From Diphasiastrum complanatum (lineage: Eukaryota > Streptophyta > Lycopodiopsida > Lycopodiales > Lycopodiaceae), in NCBI GenBank assembly GCA_029204225.1, contig CM055113.1, positions 11,242,234 to 11,306,233 on the forward strand: DNA of 64,000 bases, read 5' to 3'. This document shows positions 34,740 through 46,011 of the stretch, piece after piece. Positions within the stretch are counted from its first letter, which is position 1; each line of letters starts with the position of its first letter. A program made the position numbers and the translations under genes. The notes under the pieces are model-generated. The model saw nothing but the letters and a program-made list of their open reading frames with translations. It had not been told where the DNA came from and made no database searches.

Positions 34740-35270
34740 CTCCACAATGTATAGTCCAAAGAGAATTGGTGAAAGAGAGTACCCCTGCTTAACCCCAATA
34801 GTGCTCCGGATCTGCTCAGAAATGCCACTACCATGACGAAAGCAACACAAAACCCTCTCATAGAGAGCGATGACAGGCTTTCCTGAAGTCCACAAAACAA
34901 TAGTAAACCTTTTCTTTCCTGTGCCTAGCTTCCTCAATGAGAGCTCGAAGTGTGAATATGTGATTTGTAGTGGAGTAATGAGTGCGGAACCCTGCTTGAC
35001 CCATGCATGCAATCTCCTGGACTCTGCCTCTGAACTAACTGCAGACTTGCGATGGAGGTAGGCCATTATCAATGGCTAACTCATGTGCCTCACCAAATTG
35101 TAACAGATACTCACCATATCATGTAATAGGTCCCATTCCATCCTCAGAAATCCTAGTGATCCCCAAGATGTCACTATCAAGGGCGTGAACTCGGAGCTGA
35201 TTTGTAGAGTCATGGAACTCTGTCTGTCGTGAAGCTATCCGGGCATTAAAATTCCCAGTGAGGAAAATAT

Positions 35271-35590
35271 GAGAGAGAGACAGAGAGAGATTCATTGCTA
35301 GAATTTGAGAATAGCCAAGGAGAAGGGGCGGCCGCCCCCTTGCGATGAGGCATAAGGGATCATATTAGTATGTGGTGCAGTTGGAAAAAGGTGTTGGCTT
35401 AGAAATAGGGCTCACTTGAGCTTCGTTGGCATTAAGATAGAGTAGCGATGTTCCTTCAACTTACCAACTATAGAAGGTTCATCCACTGTTGTAGATGGGC
35501 ATGTGCTTTGGGACAACTTGTCTCAATTGCAGATCATTTCCATCGCTGATCAGCGGGGCAGGACGCTAGGAGGGAAGTAGGCAAGCATGC
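35271..35590. other. Short GA run and unassigned spacer
   Basis: GAGAGAGAGACAGAGAGAGA at 35271-35290 ends LINE E on the right. The following sequence lacks the LINE 3' signature. I see no gene. Confidence 0.5.
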
Positions 35591-35599
35591 GTGATGGAA

Positions 35600-35633
<34 letters not shown>

Positions 35634-36075
35634 CAGAAGGAGAAGGAGAAGGAGAAGTAGGAGGAAGACCAAGAAGGGAAGGAGAAGAAGTAGAAGAAAT
35701 AGGAGGAGGAGCAGGAGAAGAAGAAGAAGAAGAAGCAACAAGAGGGGGAGTAGAAGAAGAAGAAGTGAAGCCGAAGAAGGAGCAAAACATGGAGAAGGAG
35801 AAGTGAGGGAGGAGTAGGAGAAGAAGAAGAAGGAGCATAAGAAGCAGGAGCATAAGGAGAAGAAGTAGTAGCAGAAGGAGGAGGAGGAGGAGGAGGAGGA
35901 GGAATAAAAATAGGAGAAAAAGGAGAAGGAGGAAGAGAAGGAGAAGGAGAAGGGGAAGCAGAAGTAGAAGTAGAAGTAGAAGAAGAAGAAGCAGAAGTAG
36001 GAGGAGGAGGAGGATGAGAAGAAGAAGATGAGGAAGAAGAAGAAGAAGAAGAAGCAGCAGGAGGAGGAGGATAAT
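35591..36075. repeat. (GAA/GGA)n purine tract, about 485 bp
   Basis: An almost pure-purine strand of GAA, GGA and GCA triplets. The long Ser/Pro/Leu- and Glu/Arg-only frames across it are artefacts of the repeat. Confidence 0.95.
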
Positions 36076-38346
36076 TGTTAGAAGACAAAATTAAACTTTT
36101 CTTCAACTCAAACTAGGCCTTTCTAGTCAAACTAATCTTCACTTGGTACCACCATATGAAAAATCAACTGTGATATCCAGAAGTTTACGTGCAATCACAA
36201 CAGACATTCAATTTGATTCATCATAAAACTCAAGTGACATAAGTTCAAACAGACAAGCAAGTTTCTACCACATAAAATTGGCCACTATGACTTGGATAGA
36301 AACCAAACAATAAAAGAACAATAAGAAACCTTGGATCTTTATACTCAATACAAAGCTTTGGATTGCTCCCCAATATGTTTGTCTTCCCAAAATGATATAA
36401 AGTAGAATATTTACTTGCTTGTTGTGTCGATATATAAAAGTACCTATTTATAAACAAGCTCCCTCTTAGAATTGCACCTTGTTTCCTGAACTAAATTTCC
36501 CACATAGCTTGTGATACATGCCACTTGTAACAATGACTTATCATTTGCCACCATGATAAGATACTGTGATGCTATGAAGCACAACATCAATATATATCTT
36601 CCTTCAAAAACTTTTCTTTGACTCTTTCTCTATATAGCGAGACAACTATAAATCATTCAAGTTACTTGACTTGAAAAACAATTCACTTAGATATAGACCC
36701 ACAATTTATATTTCCCACACAACTCCCTCTTGGATCTTTCATCTTATTTAATTCCATCCTTGACACAACCTCATCCGATTTCAGCTTTCTGAACTTGATC
36801 CTCTTGTAACTACCACCTGTAAATTTGTTGTATAACAGATCTGCTATCTCCTGTGACTGCCAATCCCTTGAGTTCTTGATCTACCTTCTTGCTCTTTTAG
36901 GATCCTATTCCTAAGATACCACAGTCAATAACATACACACTTGCATGCACCCCTATCTGGGTTTGCTTTGGCGTTTAGGTTTTCTAGGATTATATGTGGC
37001 CTTTGAACTCTTCACCTTTCGAACTTCCTGATTCAAATTTTTTGCCTTCGAATTTTGAGTTTCGATGTTTTCGACCCTGTTAGAATTTTCTTGATTTTGA
37101 CCTGATGCAACCTTGCTCAAACTTGAACTATCCTGCTTGAATCCTGATCAAAACAGCCCTTTTCTTGTTCAATCTTTCTCAGTCTCCATAGACCTGTAGC
37201 AACTACCTGTGACCTCCAAGTCCAAACTTTGCAATAGCACTTCAATCACAAAACTTCAATTGATCAATAGATCAACATCAATAGTGATGTGAAACTTCCC
37301 GGTTTCAATAATCTGAGCAGCAGTCCTCAAACAACAGCAAATCCCTGCTGTGAATATTCCGATTTAGAATCAAACTTCAGAAGATAGTGATCTTGAGCAT
37401 CTCAAACTTTAATGGTTCTTCAACAAAGCTTTGCGTTCTTCGACGATCCTTCGTAACTACAGTCCTTCAAAACAACCTCACCACTTTTTTTGATGGTCCT
37501 TCTTAAATCTGGACTTTTCTTGAATTTGAACTTTTGATCTTGACTATCTTCAAATCTTTGACGATTATTGAAAAACAACTATAGCGAATTCCCTCTATAG
37601 GTAGCGATTCTGGCCAACAAAGAGCTATATCAACAGCCGTCCTTGCAGCACTGTTTTTGTACTGATATTATAGCCAACAGTGACCTGCGAAGTGACCAAC
37701 AATTTCAGCAATGGCTCTGGCACAAATCTTGTGAACAAACACGTTCTCCAGCAAGCAGTAGGCAGCAAAGGGCTGATTGCCACTCAGCAAACTCCACCAA
37801 ACAATTTCGCTTCAAAATCAATAACCTGCCTTGCAGACTCCAGCGAACAATATGGAAGATAAAACCAGCGACCAACTGGCAAATTCGCAGTGATTTCTAT
37901 GAAAAGAAAACAAACTATGATCAGCAACCCTTCTCTTGACAGTAGCGAATAAATTGAATGAAGGCTTCCCTTTAAAAAATTGTGATAAATCTCTGCAAAT
38001 TCCTTGCAGTAGACAATGACCAATTCCAACTCAGATGTATAGCTTTCTCTAGTACTCTGCACCTACAGACCACTTCCTGAAAATTGATTTGTATGAAAAC
38101 GATAACTCTCTTGAATTCTGGACCTCTGAGAATTGAGGTAGACTTTGTATCTCCTCATGCAACACAGCTCTTCTCGTTGCGGCACCAAATCTTCTCACAA
38201 AGCTGCCACCGTTGTAGATGAAGATTGAAATTGAGAGCTGGCTAGGGACACGACGTCCTCACCTCGAAGGTGGTTGAATCAATCTGCATATCGTGATCGA
38301 TGCTGTTTGTTGAGTATCTCCTTGTTCTATCAAATCTCAAATCAAA
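36076..38346 (-). other. Unassigned; possible leader of a decayed minus-strand LTR element
   Basis: No frame carries a motif I recognise. If the primer-site-like sequence at 38347-38358 is real, this would be the untranslated leader of an LTR element reading leftward. Confidence 0.3.
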
Positions 38347-38358
38347 GCTTTGATACCT
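38347..38358 (-). other. Primer-binding-site-like sequence
   Basis: The minus strand reads AGGTATCAAAGC, one mismatch from TGGTATCAAAGC. A CTATATATAG box lies about 230 bp to its right, where the LTR would be. No partner LTR is in the window. Confidence 0.35.
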
Positions 38359-39858
38359 CGTTGGAAGACTTACTTACTTATACAAGTAACTAGGGCAAGG
38401 TTCCTATTGTGATAAAAAAATATCTAAACACATTGAAGAGAACAAAAATGATGCACCAACGATGAGATGAACTCCAATGATGTCCCATACCTTATGGAGT
38501 AGGGCACACTACATACTTACAGATTTTGGCATCCATGTCTCTATGCTAATAAGGGAAAAAGCAGCCCTCAAGCAATTACCTAAATGATGTCTCTATATAT
38601 AGTAAAAGTACCCAACCCCTATTTATAGCAAAACTTGTGCTTTTAATCAAGCACTAGAACCTCTAACTTTACTCAACATCTAGTCAACCTAAATATGCTA
38701 AATATAGGCCCCAAGTAACAGCTCGCATGCATGGCCTGAATGACCCTAATTAAACCTAGACGACAACGTATGGGTAATAATGTAAACATTTACTTTAACA
38801 AGAGCAAGTTGAAGTCATACATAGTAATCCTTACAACTTTTCCTTTTGAATAGGGAGGTAAGAATTTTCTTTGCTTTTATGTACTGTTCTTTAATGCAAA
38901 CTGTCATCAAAGGTTAATTCTCTCCTCACCTTCAAAGAATAATAAGCTGTTTTTAAATGTGTGGAGACTTATTGGAACTTATCTTTATGCATGCTACCTG
39001 CACCTACTCTTGGGAATCGTAGGGATGTCATAGCACATGATCTATGCTTACATGGAGTTGATAGTTGAAGAGGTTTAAAGGTTGTATTGGTAAGCATGCA
39101 ATTGTTGGTGATCGTTGAAATGTTTTTTGCCATACTGGCATACATGGAGCCAATTTACTGCAAGGTGGTAGATATCATTTATTTTCTATCATTTAATAAT
39201 GTATTGTGGCTTCTTTCTATCAATTAATAATGTGCTGTGGCTTCTTTCTACATTAATTATTGGTTTTACTTTTGGTGTCTATGTGAACAAGTTGAAGTGA
39301 TGATATGGAAACAACTAAATCTTTTCATTGAAGATTGACTTTCCTCTTTGGTGATGGCATTTATCATGGCCAATCTTTCCTCTCCCTTTGGAAAAAGTGA
39401 TGAAAACTCAGCTTGCTGATCTCCCTATGATTCATAACAAGTAATGTGGATATGTCTTTATTGATGTGATCAATACATACTCGTGGTTGTCAATGACGTG
39501 AATATTTGATGTTTAAGTTTTTGTGGGTGGAGTCTATAAAGTCAAAGCTTATTCATCTTGTTTGACATGCTCAAGATTGCCTTGGACATGTCACGCAACA
39601 TAACCTTACAATGTTCCTAAAGTTAGGTGGTTCTTATTTAGATCTTGTCAATCATTGTGTATCTTTATCTTTATATTGTGTAATAGCCTTTGATCATTCG
39701 TGCTATACAATATGAAAGAAATCATCTCTAATATGAAGGTGCTCGTTAAACATTCATATGTCATACAGATCATTGATTAGGTTGCTTGTGATGTCTTCTC
39801 ATAATGCATTTATAGCTTAAGAAATGCTTGTGTGAATTTGTTTCTCCTTGCTTTGTAG
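38359..39858. other. Intron 1 end, no gene seen
   Basis: The sequence has no supported frame or repeat. A TATA-containing stretch near 38590 could be an LTR promoter of the putative element to its left. Confidence 0.4.
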
Positions 39859-39995
39859 GAACCGATCAAGATATTGAAGCAAGTGGACAAGCACGCACCA
39901 CTTGGGGACATGCTTTCAAATCACACCAAATGCATGCACTCTTATCATCAAAGGCGTTATGTGGAAGCTTTTAATGCTCTTGAGAAATCTGCCAA
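39859..39995 (+). CDS. EER5: EER5/THP1-like PCI-domain protein, exon 2
   Basis: 137 bp, after the acceptor TTTGTAG and ending GCCAA|GTATCC (two bases into a codon). It encodes EPIKILKQVDKHAPLGDML, then CMHSY, then YVEAFNALEKSA, matching the family segment that links the N-terminal helix pair to the EFRxWESAW block. The length is right for a direct join of exon 1 to exon 3. It is flanked by 20.5-kb and 5.7-kb introns. Confidence 0.9.
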
Positions 39996-40599
39996 GTATC
40001 CTTTATTATAGTTGGAATTTTGTTTACTTACTATAATTTCATGATTCATAGGGGAATGGTATGGACAATGTGTCTTTGGATAAGCATCAATTTTAACTTG
40101 TATAACTTTAAATTCGTAGGTTTTTCAAGATATGTACATCTATTTCAAATATAAAAGCATGAAATTCAGCTTCATATTAGGATGCATAGTAGAGTGGTCA
40201 ATGATAAATTGCAATCAAGAATGCCTGCATAAATTTTGATAGGGCATTTGGGTCGTAAGTATTTCAACTTTATGAAATTCTAATGTTTTTTAGTCTTACA
40301 CTCAAAGCTTATCCATAAACTATTTGAGAAAATTTTATGGTTCATTTTTGTAAGCCATCTGTATGATGTCTTGTGAGGTACAATTGCTCTACAGTTCTCT
40401 GTCTCTGTCCCACTGGGACTATTTGTGATCGTAACGAACAGGCTAGAGATTATGAATTTTTATCCTTGACAGAACCCGACGTGGATTAATGCACCTGAAT
40501 TGGACCATCCTGTACCCGAACCATTCGGCAAACTACACAGTAATAATGCTCTTAATTAGAGCTTTCATCTGATACCCATATTGCCCCCCCAAAAAAAAT

Positions 40600-41377
40600 T
40601 GGGAATTTGAACCATGAATTTAATGCTCAATAGGGCTGGGAATGATTTTATAGCAAAAACCCCTTGAAAGAGGGCAAGTAACACATAAATGGCCACATCC
40701 TCCTTTGAATTGCAGATCCCTCCTCTTTGCAAGTTTTGAAAGCACAAAATTGGCTGAATTTTGCCTCCTTGGGAAAAGATGGAACCTCCAAGGTGTACAC
40801 CCTATTGTACCTCAACCTTTTGCTCAAAAAATCTAAAAATGACCTACTTGGGCTCCTTCAAGCCAAACAGCACCCAAACCTCTTATTTGTACGCTTTTGC
40901 CCAAAAAGTCTACCATGCAAGAACCTACTTCATGCATGAAAGCTGACATGTGGTGAGCTTTATTACTCCTATAGATGTTCTCTCTCTAAAATGGGTGAAT
41001 TCTCTCTCTAAACTTGGGCTCTAATACCAAGTGTTACAAGCTTCTCTACGCAAGTGAAATGAACATGAAAATGAATTACAATGTACCACTATATATAGTG
41101 GATTTTAGGGCATTGGCATCAAATCCTATTGGCCAATTTCAACCTCTCCTATTATTTGAAATTTGAAATTTGAGGGGAACGCTTTTTATTCACTAACTTG
41201 ACTATTAGGCCTTGTGACATTTAATTCCCGCAAAAAGGTCTAAAGTCCTTTTATTAACTTCTAACTAATCAAATAGCTATCTGATCATCGGGTTGGACTT
41301 ACACATGCAGGGTGCCAATTCCCTCTCACTTATTAACTAGGGTTAGGGTTGCCTTGGGATCCCCAAACCCTCCAACA
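40600..41377 (-). mobile_element. LTR retrotransposon remnant: 5' LTR, primer site, leader
   Basis: The minus strand reads TTGGTATTAGAGC at about 41018-41030, next to an LTR at 41032-41377 (346 bp). In element orientation the LTR starts TGTTGGAGGG and ends CTTGTAACA. A CTATATATAG box is at about 41090. The LTR's outer edge abuts gypsy integrase sequence, so it inserted there. The interior to the left is truncated and carries no recognisable pol. Confidence 0.65.
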
Positions 41378-43352
41378 TATTGCCACCTGGAAGATGGTGA
41401 CAACCCCATAGACCGTAGAATTGTTCATTGAACATGTCTTGAGATTGCATGGACTTTCTAAGTCCATTATGGTAGATAGGGATCCCTGGTTCACTGGAAC
41501 ATTCTGGACTAATGTCTTTGCCAAGTTAGGCACACAATTGTGGATGAGTAGTAGTAACAGACCGATGGGTAGATTGAGAGGGTCAACCAAGTCCTTGAGG
41601 ACATGCTTAGAGCATATGCCAGTGAGTCGTAGACTGACTGGGTTAAATATTTATTGCTAGTTGAGTTTGTGCACAACAATAAGAAGCACATGTCCACTTG
41701 TATGAGCCCGTTTGAGCTCAAATATGGGTTTTGGCTAGCTAGTCCTACTACCCTTGGCATTTCCCAGAAAATACCTATAGTGTTTTTGACTCAGATATAG
41801 GCAAAGCTAGAGTTGGCACGATCAAGTCTTTCCAAGGTTCAGAATCAAGTGGAGGCTAATGTTTGTACAAACCATACTTATAGGGAATTTGGTGTACGTG
41901 ATATGGTCTTCTTGCTAGTGCTGCCTAAGTTTAAGGTGATCAGAATTGGCAAGTGTAAAAAGCTATCCCCTAGGTATTGTGGATCGTGGCTGATTGTCAC
42001 GAAGGTCAGTAAGGTGGCTTATAAGCTACAATTGCTCGAGGGATGCAAGGTGCCTCCAGTATTCCATGTAAGCAATGTTTCATTGAAATGCGTTTCATTC
42101 AATGAAACTTCTTTTCGAAAAGTGTGTTTCAAATGAACTGTTCGAAACGGATTTAAAATTAGAGCCAAAAAAAAACATAGTATGTGCGTGAAAGTTTGGC
42201 ATATAAAACTTTAGTTAAAAATTTAGTAGGGAATAGTAGAATCATGAATACCTTGCGCATGTGCAATGTGTGATGTATCTTAATGTCTCATTGAGTCCTC
42301 AGTCTTCTAAGTGTGTCGATTACCAATTGTTATCAATGTTGCACATTCCGTTCCGAAACACGATCCAGGAAATCCCATTAGGGTTTCCTGAAACGCAATT
42401 TTTTTTTGGGGTTCCAATATGGGTATCAGATTAAAGGTGTTTTCAAGAGCAATTCACTTACCTAGTTTGCTCGGAGTTCCAAGAGGAGTGCGGTCCATTT
42501 TTGGGCCATTACGTGATTCTTTATCCAACATCTCTATTTCTATATAATGTGAAATGAAATCACATGGAACCGTACTGAATGATAGCAAAACGACAACAAA
42601 TATGAAGCACAAGAACCCATCTCAAAGCTTGTGACAAAAACGTGAGTCAACTCAACGTGCTCAACAAAATACGAGTACGTTATATAGTGCCAACAATATC
42701 TCTATGTATAATTAACCGGGTCAATATGCTCTAGCCTCTGTGCAATGTTATTTTTGCCTCTTCCCAGTTTATCAATACGTTGTTCTTCTGATGCAGTCAT
42801 TGATGATTTTTGAATTCATTTAATACTCTATCAATTTTTTTTTTTGGCCATTAGTCATTTTTCCACCAAAAAACAAATTGCAATCCGGAACCCACGTTCC
42901 GAAATGATTTTGTAGCGGATCAACATCGATTATTATATTATTGCATAGAGCTATAATTAGTATCTAGACACTTAAACAACACTTGGTTTTTTTTTAACAA
43001 AAGGCTAGCGAACAAAAAAAAGAAACCACTAAAAACGTTTCGCCGTTTCTTTCCCGACAGAGCCGATTCTTTCCCATTTCAAATGCCTTTCAAACATGTC
43101 GTAAAAAGGCTTTTCGAAAAGGTCCATGAAACATTGCATGTAAGTCATTTGAAGAAATGCTTGCATGATGGTGATAACTTGGTAAGTGGTGTGGTCGCAC
43201 TCTTGGAAAGAGATGATGGACCATGGGCCTGAACCTTGTAGCTAGGAAAGGACTCGGAGGCAACCTGGGAGAGTCATTCATGACTATAGCGTGCTTATCT
43301 TGAGTTTGTCATCGAGGATCGATGGCTTTCTCAAGGTGGGATGGAATGTTAG
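41378..43352 (+). pseudogene. Ty3/gypsy integrase to polyprotein end, split by a hAT element
   Basis: Reads FIEHVLRLHGL, SIMVDRDPWFTGTFW and QLWMSSSNRP, then loses the TDGQ box to a small deletion near 41565, and continues ERVNQVLEDMLRAYA-like in another frame. The frame at 41813-42136 has KKLSPRYCGSW and VPPVFHVSNV. The hAT element follows. The sequence resumes at 43137 with HVSHLKKCL and ends IEDRWLSQGGMEC* (about 43309-43352), the usual last residues of a gypsy polyprotein. A purine-rich stretch then meets TGTTAGGACC, probably the 3' LTR. Confidence 0.82.
42073..43136. mobile_element. Non-autonomous hAT transposon (1,064 bp)
   Basis: Flanked by the 8-bp duplication CATGTAAG (42065-42072 and 43137-43144). 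Its ends are inverted: left CAATGTTTCATTGAAA, right (reverse complement) CAATGTTTCATGGACC, with a further shared TTTTCGAAAAG box about 50 bp and 20 bp in. An 8-bp duplication and CA(A/G)TG ends mark the hAT superfamily. There is no transposase frame inside. It interrupts the gypsy fragment. Confidence 0.92.
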
Positions 43353-44350
43353 GACCTACGACCATGTTCACACCAAGACCAGTAAGCTCAGTGTTGTAAA
43401 GCTAGTTACAAGTGCAAGCTTTACTCCCGGTGCTATTGGCGCCAGCATTGTTCGAAGTGCCAGCAGCGCCATTGCTGCTCTCGGCGCCACCGACGCCAGC
43501 GCTGCTCCCGGCGCCACTGCGACCAGAATCCGGCCGGTGCCAAGTTCCTATGGCTCAAAAACTTTGATCGGATCTAGCGAAGTCTAGAGAGCTCGGATCG
43601 ATGTGCAATCACCTCACACGATCTAGGAATGATTAAAAGGAAGCTTGGGGATCAATAAATTATATAGAGAGAAAATGACTTTCTAGAGAGATAAAATCCT
43701 AGAGAGAGAAAAATGTTCTTTACCAACTTGGCCTAAGCAGTTGATGTGAGGGGAGGTGGCGAATCCCACCATAACTATAGGGGGATGCGGGTTTTGACTC
43801 AAGGCGAGCTCCAACCAAGTCTCAACGCCCCCCTTGCTGGAATGTCGTCCTGGCTCCCGCCTTGGCATGCCAACGCCCCGGAGATTAGGGTCGGTCACAC
43901 ACTTGAAATGTAACCTTCTCAGATTTATTAATAAAGTGGGATTTTTTTCAAACTGACTCTGATAAACTTTTGGGTTTCAATGTTCGGTGATTATTTTTGC
44001 AACACACACCAAGCGAAAAGGGAATGTTTAGATTCAAAGATTGGAAATCATGTGGAAAAGAAGACAGCAAGTGCATGGGCATTTCTTGAGGACAATGGCG
44101 TTGGACTTTGGATCTCAAGGAAGGTACAAGTCTTTTGTCATCTACCAAGTTCGAGTTCACATGCATGACAATTTGGTTTTTCATCAGTACAAATGTTTGG
44201 ATGGACTCAAGAGGGTAGCAAAGAGCCGGTTCTACACTTTGTACACTCATCTTGATCCATTCTACTTCAAGTTTGATAGAAATCATGTTATCTTATGGTG
44301 GTATTACGGTGATGACATTGTATTCACTCTACATAGTGAATTGAGGATCT
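43353..44350. other. Probable gypsy 3' LTR and unassigned sequence
   Basis: It starts TGTTAGGACC at about 43348, then has a GGCGCC-rich patch (43430-43530). The right border of the LTR is not clear. No supported gene. Confidence 0.4.
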
Positions 44351-44898
44351 GGGATGATCTTAGTCAAAACTTTGAGATGGAGAATCATGATTTTCTTCAT
44401 GATATGGTAGGGATAAAGATTTGTAAAAATCAAAATGCTACCTTTTCTTTTAGAAGGATGATCTTAGTCAAAACTTTGAGATGGAGAATCATGATTTTCT
44501 TCATGATATGGTAGGGATAAAGATTTGTAAAAATCAAAATGCTACCTTTTCTTTTAGTAATCAAGTCATACAAAATTTTAGTACGAGGCCTTGGAGCTTG
44601 GCAAAGAAAATTTTGTGACAAAACTTGGCAACTAGGGTTTTGGGCATGGATCTTAGAGGGTTCATCAATGGATCTAACATGTTTTTTAGGTTCAGAAGAG
44701 GAGAGCACAAAGGGGATGGTTTTCCACCTACTTACCCTCAGAATTATAATGAGTAAGATTGATCATTGTTGCTACTTCATTTTTGATAATTCTTATGTTT
44801 TATATGATGTACTCACTTGGAGTGTGGTACATAGGGGCAAAGTCAAGTATATGGTCTTTTTCAAATTTTGGATCTTGGAGGTTCTTATCACTTTCTGA
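44041..44898 (+). pseudogene. Unrecognised degenerate coding-like sequence
   Basis: The frames at 44041-44514 and 44539-44898 contain Trp-, Tyr- and Phe-rich sequence (NHVILWWYYGDDIVFTLHSE, then NFEMENHDFLHDMVGIKICK). I do not recognise the family. A 104-bp tandem duplication breaks the first frame. It may be a host-gene fragment or an old element. Confidence 0.3.
44352..44559. repeat. Perfect 104-bp tandem duplication
   Basis: 44352-44455 and 44456-44559 are the same by eye (both start GGATGATCTTAGTC). Confidence 0.95.
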
Positions 44899-45679
44899 TG
44901 ATAGAAGAATGGAGGAACCATGTTACTATGTTCCTATGGCAAGAAAGTGGTAGTCTCTATGCATAGGAAGTTTTCATTTTGTAATCCCATATTGTAAAGT
45001 TGATCATAATAACATTGATTTATCAAACTCCCTCCCATCCCAAGGTTTGCAATCATCATAGCTTTAGAATTAGGCTTTCTAATAGATATTTTTCTTCATG
45101 TCCTTAGCTTATTCTATAAGTTTATTTGAATAACTAAGAGAGAAGAGGTACGAAGTAGGCTTTTTATGCATCACTATTGTTCATCATATCAATGCCTTGT
45201 GAGAAACATACATGGAAAAATGCATATTATTGTATTTGCTTACAAATATGGTACTGGATGCTTCGCTCGAATATTAAAGTGGGCTGAGAAAGCTTTGACC
45301 ATCTTTGAGAAAATTAAGATCTCTGTTTGATTTTGGTAAATTGTAATCAGTTGCTCTTGAAGTCGGCAAGAAGGTCACAAACAACCAAATTATCTAAATT
45401 TCCAGTAGTAGATTCAAGAGACAAATGTAATCCTAAGCATATGCATCATTGAACTAAAAAAAGCTGGATAAGCACCACTTTAACACTATTAAGTTATCTC
45501 CATGTTACTTGAGATACGATATCAAGTAGCACATCTGCACTTCTGTAATTCAAAGGCCCTTATAATAACAAATATGTTCTCTCTAATCTATGACTTTCAT
45601 TATAAAATAGTGCATAAATTTTGATATGTGTGTTTGTTACTCTGGAAAAAGCAAGTCTATCCTTATCTAGAGAATATAG

Positions 45680-45773
45680 CATGTTCTTACAGGAATTTCG
45701 CAGTTGGGAGTCTGCTTGGGCCATGGAAGCCTTGCATACCATCGTTTATGAACTGCGAACTCTCGCTCAAATG
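45680..45773 (+). CDS. EER5: EER5/THP1-like PCI-domain protein, exon 3
   Basis: 94 bp. The acceptor GAATATAG precedes C, which completes the split Asn codon of exon 2. It encodes MFLQEFRSWESAWAMEAL then VYELRTLAQM, the most conserved block of plant EER5/THP1. The donor is ATG|GTGTTA. This exon identifies the gene with most certainty. Confidence 0.95.
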
Positions 45774-45921
45774 GTGTTACATCTTGCTACCATGAGCTTT
45801 GCTTTTTGTTGGCTTTTTTGGTGAGAATGTATCTGTTGGGGTTTTTTTTATTGGAAAATTGTTTTGTCTCATGTTCTATATGTGATGCACAGGTTCACTT
45901 TGAATGAATATTTGTGTGAAG
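45774..45921 (+). other. Host-gene intron 3 (148 bp)
   Basis: The only ordinary-sized intron, GTGTTA to GTGAAG. It is free of repeats. Confidence 0.88.
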
Positions 45922-46011
45922 GCTGACAGGGAAATGGTAGCTAATGGAAAGATTCCTGACAAGCTAAAAGGAGCAGGCTCTTTTTTGATGAAGGTTTTTG
46001 GTGCTCTTGCG
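45922..46011 (+). CDS. EER5: EER5/THP1-like PCI-domain protein, exon 4
   Basis: 90 bp, 30 codons, phase 0 on both sides. It encodes ADREMVANGKIPDKLKGAG then SFLMKVFGALA. The donor is GCG|GTATGT. Together the four exons give about 183 residues, somewhat under half of the usual protein of about 410. The next block (family GKxPKR...) was not found in the remaining 18 kb. Confidence 0.93.

Larger units (their letters stand above)
27953..35270 (-). mobile_element. LINE copy E, interrupted by chromovirus 1
   Basis: The left end is a 72-bp (TC)n tail, then the 3' UTR. RT 3' part: 28291-28671 has NLSKTKIMVFNTSQ and YAYLGVLFSG; 28714-28995 has ILIAILLYADEVV. The chromovirus sits at 28839-34739. The RT resumes at 34745 with TIGVKQGYSLSPILFGLYI. 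At about 35080 it passes directly into endonuclease (GEYLLQ, NARIASR-like), so the sequence between is deleted. It is 5'-truncated at about 35270 beside another GA run. Confidence 0.85.
19400..39858 (+). other. Host-gene intron 1 (20,459 bp)
   Basis: Begins GTGAAC and ends TTTGTAG. It contains the LINE chain A-E, a solo LTR, chromovirus 1, a (GAA/GGA)n tract and unassigned sequence. From 19400 to about 20590 I see no element or gene. Confidence 0.85.
39996..45679 (+). other. Host-gene intron 2 (5,684 bp)
   Basis: Begins GTATCC and ends ATATAG. It contains an LTR with primer site, a gypsy pol fragment and a hAT element. I see nothing at 39996-40600 or 45000-45679. Confidence 0.88.

Noticed and set aside
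35534-36106. 190-residue Ser/Pro/Phe-rich frame and Glu- or Arg-rich frames opposite
   Set aside because: They are created by the (GAA/GGA)n purine tract and have no non-repetitive part.
37643-38062. Frames of about 90 residues on both strands
   Set aside because: No motif, mutually overlapping, in a region that looks like an LTR-element leader.
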